Shown here piece after piece: positions 32,530-45,100 of a stretch of DNA of 64,000 nt. Each line of letters opens with the position of its first letter. Within the stretch, counting starts at the first letter, position 1. A program made the translations under genes and the position numbers. Where the stretch lies: NCBI GenBank assembly GCA_914767715.1, contig OU612067.1, forward strand, positions 27,254,162 to 27,318,161. Direction: 5' to 3'. The notes beneath the pieces were generated by a model, which had not been told where the DNA came from, ran no database searches, and saw nothing but the letters and a program-made list of their open reading frames with translations. This stretch comes from Membranipora membranacea. Its lineage: Eukaryota > Bryozoa > Gymnolaemata > Cheilostomatida > Membraniporidae.

Positions 32530-33199
32530 AATTCTCTGCAATGAAACAGTTTATATATTATTTACAGCATAACATTTTAGTTCACTGCTGAGTAGAAAAT
32601 ATCATTATGCGAAATGAAGAGTACTTTAGGTTTAGATATTTACTGAAAATGATGTGCAATTGCCACCAGCCCACTACCAGCCCTGTTGCCACAGTCACAA
32701 ACTCCTGCAAGTGCAATGTATGATCAAAATAATATGATTGATGAACAAGCAAAAATAGTACAAGTAGAGTTGTACTGCTGAAGGTTAAAGTCTTACCTTT
32801 CTTTGGGCCTTTGTTGTTGCTGATATTAGCTTTGTTCGTGCAGGTTATGTGAGTGGCAGTGATGTCATCAGCTACATGTGCAGATATAATGAGCTGAGTT
32901 CTTCAACCCAGCTGTACAAAGCATGGGTGTATCTAGCTTGTCTTGACAATGGCTAGGGTGTATCATCTATCCTGTTGAACTGTTGCTATCGAGGTACCAT
33001 TATTTTACATTGTAAACAGCAGCACGTGCTTTTCTCCACATGACTGACCAATCAAATTTAGCCAATTATGTCAACAGGAAGTGGAATAGATGTAGCGACT
33101 CAACCAAGTTGCACTTGTAATATATTCCGGTTGTACTTTCCAGTTCCACGTATTCAATGATTTTTCCTACCGCCCTCTTAGTCAATATTGCCCCCTAAA
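32530..33199. promoter_or_regulatory. Divergent promoter region between SQOR and the golgin gene
   Basis: The SQOR start codon (minus strand) and the golgin start codon (plus strand) are 670 bases apart. A likely SQOR 5' UTR exon ending at 32797 and an intron down to the CAG acceptor at 32537 take up the left part, leaving about 400 bases for both promoters. A TGATGTCA element, resembling a CRE/ATF half-palindrome, occurs near 32858-32865. No TATA box stands out for either gene. A shared bidirectional promoter is an inference from spacing and orientation. Confidence 0.6.
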
Positions 33200-36100
33200 A
33201 TGTTTAAAAAGCTAAAGAAGAAGGTCGAGGATAGTGCTCAGAAGGTTGTGCAACAAGTCAGCTCACCTAACACATCTCAAAGTTCCCCTGCAGAAGGAAA
33301 TCTGATAGATATTGAACAGCCGTCTACCCAGTCCACACCCATTCCAAACAAGCAGGGTGTTGAAAATGGTGGTAGTTCTGCTGCCAATTTCAAGGTTAGT
33401 GTTGCAATAAGTGATTGTATCATGGTTATATCTGAATGTATGTCTTTATTATGTGTTGGTGGATGAGAAAAGTTTTTTGGGTGCAAAGCCAAATGGATCA
33501 GACATTTCAAGGAAAATAACTATAAAAGGTCCACTCCATGAGGCTTGATATAGTTGATTGGTCTGATGATGTGACTCCCGACTATGTAGTTGGGATGAGC
33601 AATGAACTTTAGACAGAGTGTGTGGACAGGGAGAGTTCTCCCTGGAGTAAGTTCCCAAAACCCCATCAACCCTCCCGTCCTTGTCTAAATCCTCATACGC
33701 ACTCGGTCAATTGGTTCTGTCCAGAGATGAGCTCTACCTTTCTTGATTTAAAAAAAGCGGAGATATGACACTGTTTGCTTGCTATGAACTTTATCTCTCT
33801 TCTGATTATCAGGGTGCAGGTGCTTCTGTTGGTGGACTAGATGAGTCCTATGTGACAGCTAATGACTCCACTGCAACGCAGCAACAGAGCTTACTAGACT
33901 TTGATCTACCAGAGCAGCCAAGCACACCATCATACGCACTGCCAAGTGACACTGAAAGTGAAGCAGAAACTGAAACAGTAGTAAACGTCCAGTCATTCAG
34001 CAAAGACGAGCTGTTTCAAAAGTTCAGAGCTGTGGAGAGAAACGCTGTCAAATACAAAAACAAATACAAGCAGGTATATTTAAGAATGTTTGCTTATCTT
34101 TAGACTGGTTCATGGTTCGATGTGTTGACATGGGGAAAGGGCTACCATAAGCGTTTGTTTCCTATTTGCACTTTCTCTACGCTTGAAAGGTGAATGTATG
34201 GTTTTATAGTAAAACTTTGAATGCATGGATTTGCAGATGTGAGCAAAATAACAACAGACAAAAAGTTATTTACTAGTGTTAAGATCAATTAAATCCCATT
34301 GCAGGTGTTTGCTGCTTTTAACACTGCTGAAAAGGAGCGATCTAAGTTGAGTGATCTACTCACACAGTCTCAAGATAAAGCATTCCGTCGTATCTCTGAA
34401 CTCAAAGAGCAAAATGAGATCAATAAGAAATCCAAGATTGATCTCGAGTCTAGTCTGGTGCAGAAAGATGAAGAAATATCAACACTGCAGTCTCAGGTTT
34501 GTGATATGATATTATTACCGCTTGAGGTTTACATGTATGTAGCGAGATGTATGTAGCGAGATGCTAGCTCCATACTACAGGTCTCATTATAGACTATTTG
34601 GAATGAATTTTGATTTCTGAATCGATATTACCTTAGTTATAACCTCAAACAAATCACAACTTACATGACCTATACAACACTTCCCATAACATCTATGGAT
34701 TCAGATCTTTATTTTGCATAGGCTGTGACACCATAGAGCTAGTAAATACAAATACAGCCAGTTCATAGAAAAAATTTGTCTCATGGTCTTATTGTAGATG
34801 GACAGTATGGCTGGAGTTGGGTCACCAGATCATGCTCAGGATATAGCAACATTCAAAGAGAAAATTAAACGTCAAGAAACCCTCCTCAACAAATGTAAAG
34901 ATACTATTAGAGCTAACAAGGTAAGAATGATTCTAAGTAAACATTCCTAGTTTTTCAGTAGTAAGTGATAATGTCAGTAGGGAGGAGGCTCTCAGTGTCT
35001 GGTGAAGATGTTTCCTGACCTAGTTTGTAGCACTGTTATGTGAAGTATCGCTTTCGCTTACTCTGCTAACCTAATAGTAGGGGGCACTTCTGATATTTCA
35101 CACCCTGCTTCCTAGAATACACAAGTTAGATCTGGAGTTTGTCACTCAGTGTGTAAATTGCTACATCAAAGTTGAATGCAAAATGAAAATGAAAATTATG
35201 TACCAGCCATACAGTCCATCGACCATTGGGGTTTGGTTGCCCCAATGCGTGCTCCGACCTGCCTGCAAACAGAGGGCAACCTGGCGCAGATATTGCAGCC
35301 TCGCCACTAAGGCACTAAAATTTTGCCGCCTATGTTTCGGGATGTGGCGAGTGATAAGACATCTGATTTTAATCAACCTCTTTTAATCAACTTTTATGCT
35401 AGACCCAGGTTTCTTGAATTTATGTTGTAACAGTCATAGCCTGTAATATAACTCTTTGGCTACATTTATTTTGGTTACACATTATTTAATTTATCTTCCA
35501 TGTATTGCCTGTCACAAATAATATATAAATATCTGGTAGGTCCCATTGTATTATCATAGCAAGCTGCCTGAGATAATTAGGGTTATTAGAATGATTGAGG
35601 GTTATCACTGTCCATTAATCTGTTTTCTGAACAAACATCCTTGTTGACCATATGAATATACTGTGGACAGATTACAACGGGAGCTAACTAAGTGGGAAAG
35701 GATGCTTGAATAAATCTGGGTACCAATAAGCTGATATTTTTGTCCCAAAATTCCCGGTTCAACAAAATGAAATTGAACCTGGTAGTTTATAAATGAGTTG
35801 AGGAGTTGTATACTCATGCCAAGCTACAAATAAGGCCTATACCTAGTTTGAAGTCAAAAGTATAGTCGAAGTTGATTGTGCTTACAAAAATATGCAAGCC
35901 AGTACAAGCGAAAAAGTGGGTTCCTTAGGGGCTAGGCCGCAATGTCTGCGTCATTTTGCTCTCAGTTTGTAGACAGGTCTGAGCACACCTGGGGGTTCAA
36001 CCAGTCCCAGTAGTCAGTGGACTGCAGTGGGATTTGAACCCATGACCTTCAACATTTGCATGCTGAAGGCAACGGCGCTCTAACCAACTGACCCACCTCC

Positions 36101-39100
36101 TGCTCCTACAGGTCTGCGCTTCTGTGAATATGTTACTTACATTGTTGTTACATAATTTTAGGAGAAGATGACTCTTATAACTAACGAGAGAGATGCCTAT
36201 AAAACACAGCTAGATGAGGCGTCTAGTGCTCTAAATAAACACGAATCTGAGAAGGCTAGTCTGTTCAGTGAGGAGGCTGAGGCTCTGAGGAAGAGTATCA
36301 GCAGGAGAGATGAAGAGGTGAGTAAATATCAGCTAGTAAGAGTTTATATCAGCTAGTGTCAGGGTTGACTTTATTTAGCTAGTTGTAAATTTCGCTAGCT
36401 TAGTGGGAAGGAAATTAGATTGAGGAAGTTGAGTAAGGTTAGCTATTTATATGTTGTGCAAAAGATGGGCTCTTCCTTTAGGAAAATGCCACATGATAAA
36501 ATGCAGCAGAAAGGGGTTGATGATGGGTCTGGGCCAATTTGAGAATTTGAAACTTGTGGTTATAAACAAATAAACTAATAAAGTTGATATAGCATTATTC
36601 ACTATTTAAACCATGAATATAATAAGGAATCAAACTCTTGTAACCCGCAACTTTTATGACAAAGTCTCAAATTATAAACAGAGGAATATTAGACTCAAGG
36701 CTGGTGGAATATAATCAAGTAAATATATGTCTATATATTGCCTTAGATTACTAAGATCTTACAATATTTTGGACTGACAGAGGGCCGCAAGAGTTCTCTA
36801 AATCTCACACCCTCCCTGGTCACACCTAAAATAATACTGTATGTTAAAAAATTGTCTTCTCTCTCTCTCTTCTTAATCTTCAACCAAAACCCCTTTTGAA
36901 GCCCAACTACTGGCTCACAAACCACAGAGAGTCTATGTCTGATCTGGTTTTAGTGCTGGTATATATTCAGTGGTATCTTTCAAATTTACCTTTTATGTTT
37001 ATTTGCCCACGCCTATCAAAAGGTTGATCATTTTGTCTTTGATGATAACCTTATAGGTGTTGCATGAATAATTGAGTACAAATTACACTTTACATGTCCG
37101 TCCATCATTAAATTCATCTTTCGATCTCAGATGGCTACCTTGAAGGAAACCTTCAGCTCTCAGTTACATGACCTTCAGGCTGACCTTGACAAGTACACCG
37201 AGCAGAGTAAGACACTCACTGCTGAGAACGATGAGCTCAAAGCTAAAGGTAGGATACTGTGTCAGCTTACACCATTAATATGGTCTATTTGTGATTTGGT
37301 TAACGGTCTAAACATGCGGGCAGTTGCTGCAACCTCAGCAGATCCTCAAAGGGCCTTATATACATATCAAACCTTTGAGAACTAGCGGAGGCTTACATGA
37401 AACAATATGTTGTCTTACAAACCACTTTGCACTCTGAGGATTAGCTGCTGTCAGTATACATGCTCACAATGGGGACATGGTGAAAACCTGTGAGGTGTCT
37501 TTACCTAAGAGCTGAAGGCAATAACATTATCACCATGTACTGTCATCCCCCACCTTCAGTTCCATGTAGTCAATTATTCGGTGATGAGGCGAAAATGGCT
37601 GACTTTGTCATGTTACTTACAGCAAGGATAACCTCCTTGTTCACAGATATGTGTAAGACAAGCCAACCATCACTTCACCCTCTGTCAGTTCTCTTGCTTA
37701 CTGACAGTGCAGATATCAATGATATCAATATGCTGGATACCTAAACGGAATCTGGTACTCAAACGTACTTTATATGGTGGTATGATACTTGTGATACACA
37801 CACGCTGATATCAAGTCTTATCTGCTATGCAGGCTAAAAGAGTATGTTATCTATTTGTTTATACTCTTTCGAGATTTATCTGCACAGAAGAATAATTGAT
37901 AATGCATAATGTTAGGCAGATGATATTTTGTGGAGATTAATGTTAATCTGCATTTATTGATTTCCCGATTGTTTATGTGAACATTTTTTTGTCACCAGAT
38001 TTTGCGCAGTTTTAAATCCGCCAGCAGATTGGTGCCATTCCGTAAGATGTTACACTGATCCAAGGGGTTCAATGAATGATACAAATATGAGGACAGCTAT
38101 CTAAATGTGCATTTCCCTTGCGGGTGTCTGGTTTTTCTGGTCGTTTATTGGCTAACTCATAATCCAAGAACACTTAGATGTTGTGAATATGTTCGATCAG
38201 GAATCCTACGGTGCCATCACTGGAACTGTTTCCCCATTAACACCACTTGTGTTTGTCTGACAGACACATTTGGTAGTAATGTTTTTATGCTGGTAGGTGC
38301 CACAGTGCCTTGATCAACCCAATATGTATATATGCCTACTGATACACACACCTGCATACAGGCTGTGCTGTTTTTGAGTCAGTAGTCTGTCTGTGTTACT
38401 TGATCATGGTTCAGCAGTAACTGTATTAGTATTGTTTTGCGCACAATAACAAACAGTATCTGGCATCTGTTTGACATAGCGGATAGTTACTCTTGGGTTA
38501 TTAGAATGCTTTCACCACCGGTGGATTGTAAGCCGGTTTTTATGCAGCCGAGGGATCTTAATAACAATAATCGTACTGGCTCTAAAAAGACAGAATATGA
38601 GTACTGGGGTATGTATGGATGTTTGTGACTGTACACCAAGGGCAACCAAAGTAATGGTTAGAGTTGCAATGATGATGATAAGACATTCAGTTTTCAGAAG
38701 AGAAAAAGATTGGGCAGATGGTTGATAGTATGCTTATGGTGTCAGATTTTGTAACTATGACTTGTATTAGTTATTAATGCTTCGTTCTACAGCCCAACAG
38801 CAACTGGAGAAATCTCGGGAGATTATTAAGAAGCTGAGCGAAGAAAAGAAAGCTTTATCAGAGAAGCTATCAGAGACTGAGGCTAACTTTGAGAAACTAA
38901 AGCATGAATCCGAGGCTGCGTTACAGCTGATCAAATCAGATCATGAGAAGGAGTTATCAACACTTAAAGAGGAGCAGGATGAAGAGAAGGCAGTATTCAT
39001 GCAGCAGGTACGATTAGCACTGTCAGGGAATATGTCTGATCCTACAGGCACAGCTATTTCACAGGGAATTGAAAAATTGATGACTGGTGTAATATAGCTT

Positions 39101-42100
39101 CTGTCATACTGCTATATGTGTCATTCGTGAATTCTCTATATCGAAATTCACTAAAACATATCATTGGCTACAGTTAAGCTTAGCTAGTTGAGGGATCACT
39201 TCATAGCTAAAACCAAAGTTAACTAGCTAAGGTAGGAGGTTATATAAAGAAGTGAGGTTTAATAAATATATTTATATATATTTTAATATGTTGGTTAGGC
39301 ATAAGTTTTACTATTCCAATCATGTGCAGAATGGCGAAGTTTTTTTCTTGTGAATACTTTACTCAATGAATAGTACATCTTTGAATGCAACATTATGGCT
39401 GCTCACTAGTTCTAATAATCGTATCCTATCCTATTGTACAGGTGTCTAGAGTGAAGTCTGAGACTCTCAACCTAGTACAGCAGGAGAGTGAGAAGGACAC
39501 AGAGAAGGCTCTGCAGTCCAGAGATAAACACTGGGAGGACAAACTTAGTCAGCTAGAGGATGACCAAGCTAAGAAACTGGCCAGAAAAGTAAGTAGTGTC
39601 ACTGCATTAGGTGAAGGCTGTAAAGTAAAGTAAAACATCAGAACAAACTTTCAATGATGGAAGATATTTGGATTATGTGGTGAAATTATGTTAATTTGGC
39701 ATGTTTATCTTACATCTCATATGAAAGAATGAATAACATTTTCACTACTTAGTCTTGGCTGTAAGGATAGAGCGTCTCAACATTATCAAAATCCATGGCC
39801 TGTAAGCCTGACCCGGTCACATTCCCTGATGGGCTTTGATAGGCAGAACTGTGGTAGATTGAGTGGATGTAACAGAGATGAGGGTTATTTGTCTTGAGAA
39901 CCGGGTAGAATTACTCTCTTTTCATAGCCTAGAGGTAATCACAGTAACAGAAGTCTTATTAGTTTCTCTGTGACTTGAAATTGGCAGTTTTTTCTGGCAC
40001 ACTTAGAACTTTTCAAATTTGTATATGATTGGGTGAAGGGGAAAAGTATCTTTGAATAGTCATAAGTTGCATGGGTAGTTGGCTCGGTTTTTCGGATGGA
40101 ATGGCAGGTCTTGCCAAAAAAGTCTAGTTTTGATCCATTTTAAAACATTATACATCGAGAAATTGTCGCTTGATCAGTCAGCTGGCAGATCAGGAATAAC
40201 ATCAAATGCACTTCACCCAATGCTGATTGTGCAGTACTGTAATCTACATTGATTTAATTTTATTTGTTTATAGGACAGCGAGCTGGCTCTCATCGCAGAG
40301 AGGAAGGATAAGGAGATGCAAGAGATTGTGGGTGAGAAGAATTCAGAGATGAGATTAGCCCTCGAAGATTCAGAGTTACAGAGAACCGCAGCTCTTAATC
40401 AGCTGGAGGCTGTAAAAGCAGAGCTTAACGAGAAAGTACTCTCTCTACAGCAGGTTAGGAATGTTGATGTGTGGCGCTAGCAATGAACTAAAGGTTTAGT
40501 TCATTGGCGCTAGGACACTGGTCAAAGTTGGGTTGTTACTTTGGGGTTAGATGTTTATAACGTTATCAGGTGCCAGGGTAAGATAAGATAAGAATATATA
40601 AGGAGTATTGATTGATTAGTGCACCCTGTGAGTTGTGTGTAACTTGAGATCTTTTTTGGCAGTTTTGTTGAGTAAATTTAGACTATAGCTCCCACACTTC
40701 ATAAGCCTCATTTATGACATAGACAGACATAGCATATTTAGGAGTTGTGCTCTTATTGAACATTTGGTTCAGAGAGTGCACAATAACAATATGCATTGTT
40801 TATGTTCAATACCACCCTCTCTGATATCGCTCACCGAACTTTAATAATATGTTAGGAGTTGAGTGAGTTGAAGGATGAGTATGAAGAGAGGCTGTCACAG
40901 AAGGAATCAGAGAGTATATCTCGTGTTAATGAGCTCACTGTGGAAGCTAACAGACAGAACGAAGAAAATCATCAACAGGTACATGTTCAACAAGAATTTA
41001 CAGTCCTTGTACATAATAAAAATGCACCTGGTTTGGTGATAATGGACAGATCAGAGATGACTATTAATTTCTCTCCATACTTGATGTTAATTACTCTGCT
41101 GCACTGCTTATTGTGCTTTAATGTCCAAATCAACTCTCAGTCTAACTTACTTGTTTGTTGCTTTAGTCATTGAAGAGTTACATTTTGAGCTGGAATGAGA
41201 AGAAATTACATTACATGTTACAGGTTGTGACAAGACTACGTGAGGAGTTGGAGGCTGAGCATAATCGTACCATATCAGAGACAGTAGAGAGGCTTACAGC
41301 TCAGCTCACACAACAGGAGGCGTCTAGTCAGGCATCGCTCGAGATGCTAAAATCAGAGCTCACAACTGAGCATGAAAAACTGGAGGTAAAGTTTACAATT
41401 TACTTTAAAAGAAAAGCCTTAGAAAGTTTGCAAAACTAAAGGCAATTGAAAATTCAGACAATTTATCCGGTCATCGGAAGACTAACTTTACCTATTATTC
41501 TACTACTTATTTCAAATCTAGCTTTAACATTTCCAGTTCCAACTTGAGTTGAGCCATTTTCTGGCTGTAGATCTATGTTGTCGACTCTCAACCAACATCC
41601 CATCTAGTGTATTTGATTTCATCCTGAGCTACTATCTATTCGTTAGGCATCTAAATCTGAGGTGACAGAGCAGCTAGAAGCCGTTAGAAAGGAGCTGAGT
41701 GAGTTGACAGGAGAAATGGATAAACTTAAACAAGAACATCAGCAGCAGCTCAAGTAAGATACAAGACAAGTGCTGATGTGATTAGTTTCCAGAATCTCAC
41801 ATTCATTATGAGGTTACCTATGCTAAAAATGTATTCAAAATATCCTTAACGGATATTTTGAATTCTATAGAGCTACCTGTTATGGCCTCAGATGAGGACT
41901 CATACTTTTCACTTAAAGGCAGCGGGTGCTTAACATGAGATCAATGGATAACTATGGATTGTTTGCTACTAGAATTCCTTTTACTTGACTGGATTTTTAT
42001 TTCTTTTGATCAACATCAACCTGCTGTTTCACTGCGTATAGCACTACATATTCACTGCCATCTGAATTATGATTCTCTTTTCAGTCAAGTCAAAGAGGAA

Positions 42101-45100
42101 TGGAGTACCAATCAGAGCACAGCTACTCAGGACTTAGTCTCTAATCACAACTCTGAACTCGAGAAGCTCACTAACAATCACCAAACAGAGCTTAGTGACC
42201 TCAAATCTGCTCATGAGAAAAGTGTCGAGGAGCTTGGCCATCAGGTAGACAGTTACAGGGCTAAAGTAGAGGAACTAACCAATCAGCATCAGGAAGCTGT
42301 TGAGAAATTGACGAATGATTATGAAGCAGATAAGACTGAACTGACCAATAAGTATAAGGTTGAGATTGTGAAATTAACCAGCGATTCTGAGGCTAGGGTT
42401 GATGTGCTAAGGTCAGAGCATGAGGCTAAGAGAGGAAATCTTCAGACTGAGTTACAGGGCAGGATTGATTCTTTAGAAACCGAAATAACGGGTATAAAAA
42501 AGGACAGTGATCAAAAGCTTCATGATTTAGAAACCGAGAACGATAGCAAACTGTCCACGTTGACAAGCGAACATGAGAGTAAAGTTGAAGAAATGAAAGC
42601 TTTCAATGAACAGAAACTCACCGAACTCTCTGCCAGTCATGATGAGCGAATAGCGGAATTAACACAACGTCATGAGGCAGAGCTGGTACATATTAACAGT
42701 CAACACGATAAAGAAGTTGATCTGCTGAAAACAGCGTCCACTAGTCAGATTGATGATAAGCTTAATCAAATCACAGACAGTATGGCAAAACAGCACGAGA
42801 CAGAAATGGAGAATCTGAAACAAGATCATGAACGCGAGCTTACTCAGCTCAAGCAACAACATGAAGATGAAGTCAAGCAAAATCAAGGAGAACTTGACGA
42901 GAGGAGAGAAAAGCTAGAATCATTGAACCAGGAATTATCTTCCCTAAAAGAATCACATCACCAAGAGTTGTCATCACTAAAAGATTCTCACCAAGAAGAG
43001 TTTTCGACCCTCAAAGCATCACACGATGAGAAGTTGTCTTCTATGCAGTCTGAGCTTGATGCGGCTAATAAAGAGAGGGAATCCCTAGAGAAAACCCACT
43101 CGGATGAAGTAGATGGTCTAAAGCAGCAGCAACTGCAGCAGCTTAGTGAGGTAAGTTGCCACATATATACAGCTTATCCTTCGAATCCGGATTCCAAATA
43201 ATGTTGGTGTTTTTTCAAAATATGGATGTATGTTAACATCAAAAGAATATTCCAAATAAATGATTTCAACCGGCAGGGGAAAAAATTTTGTTTAGCCAGC
43301 TTAGACGATAACACAGTACAGTGTCAGTGTTACTGGTCGCTACCAGCAGATTTTTGGCAGGTACCTAAAACGTGTAATAAGTTATTGGTCTGACTGATAC
43401 TATTTATACTTTGATGAACATGTGGCATGTCCAAATATAACTCATTCAAAGCCTTTTGCTCACAGATCAGTTTATTTTAGCAACTAGTCTACTAGTAGGT
43501 AAATGAAAAGTTGCGGCTATATATATATGAATTTGATAATTTTCCTAAGCTGGAGTCGATGGGATCAGAGGGACAGCAGAAACTAGTAGAAGAGTGGAAG
43601 CAGAGACTAGAGGAGAAACATCAGGAATTAGAAGAAGAAAAAACTAGACATCAGCAGTCAATAGACACCTTCACACAGAGGTATTTATTCTTTACATCTA
43701 AACACCTGATTGGTTGAGTTGAATATGCTCTTCTGTGAAGAGGATCCGTGTCACTTGTGAGTTGGCCTCGGGCTAGGTTCAGGCTAGCCTGTCTTGACTG
43801 GATTTTGGGGTAAGGGAGCAACAAAGTTTGTCCAGACTGGCTAAGTTCAAGAATTATTATAATCTAAAAGACCTTCATATATGTTAACTATTTTCTCTAG
43901 ACACAAGCAAAATGCAAAATATCATTGAAATCGTTGAAAATTGAAGGTTGGAAGCTGAAAGACAAGAGCTGACTGAGGAAAAGAGCAAACTTTCTGACGA
44001 GCTCAGTGCCAAGCAAGAGGAGTGTGAGAGACTATCTGAAGAGATCACTGCTAGTAAGCAGTCATGTGATAGACTGAGTGAAGAGCTCAGTGAAAACAAG
44101 CAGCAGTATGCAGTCAAACTAAACGAGCTTCACCAAAATCATCAAGAGTCTGAAGACCAGGTGAAATCAGAGCATGCTCAGGTTAGTCAATTTAGCAAAC
44201 TGGATTTGTTTACATGAATAGTTGATATGGTTCTTGACGCAAGGAGTCAGTAATTTTCCAAGGCTGGAACAGAAGCTAATTTCTCAATATGTTCTACTCT
44301 TCTTAGGCGATTACAGGATTTCTGCAGCTTACATTTTAATTTACAGTCTTGACTATCCTCTCTGTATGAACAGAATGAACAGTTAATGATGAGGTCTCAA
44401 TATTATGGCTATTGTATTATTAGGCAGTACAAAAATTGGAGACAAGAATAACAGATTATGAGCATCAGATAGAGACAATGGAGCAGAGAGTCAGCCAATC
44501 ACAGGGTGATATGTCTACTAAGGAGCAGGAAATGATGTCACAGCATGAATCGGCTGTCGAGAAACTTAAAGAGGAGCATAAACAAGCGATAGGTAAGGAT
44601 AGTACACCTATGTTAGAGGTAGGATAGTACCCCTATGTTAGAGGTAGGATAGTACCCCTATGTTAGAGGTAGGATAGTACCCCTATGTTAGAGGTAGGAT
44701 AGTACCCCTATGTTAGAAGTAGCCAGTCTTGCTCTTTCTTCATCATGTTGACAATAATGTCATCTGACTGGTAAAAGAGAATCAATGTCCATTGTATGAT
44801 CTGATCAACATCGTAATTGTGAAGAGCAACTGCCAGGGGGTCTTTCAATTAGAAACAGCAAAAATCACAATCTGACCGCACACCCTGTGTGTGAGTCAGA
44901 CCTGCTAGGGTGTCGCTCATAAATCGCCCAATCAACGATGAAACTATATACATTGTGAGTGAGCGCTTTGGGAGCGATTTTGTCTAAATGAAAGACCAAG
45001 TGACCAAGACCGAGTGATAATTTCAAGCGATGTGATGGTTCACATTAGTAAAGCATCGCTCATTCTGAATGAAAGACTTCCTTATTGACCCTGGCCCAGG

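Noticed and set aside
32530-32541. Extension of the SQOR start four codons upstream
   Set aside because: The first codon would be TTG and it overlaps the CAG acceptor; the ATG at 32529 is the sound start.
33188-33199. Extension of the golgin start four codons upstream
   Set aside because: It begins with TTG; the ATG at 33200 gives MFKKLK, the conserved N-terminus of the family.
42659-42886. Minus-strand open frame opposite the golgin coiled-coil exon
   Set aside because: It is an antisense shadow of heptad-rich coding sequence.
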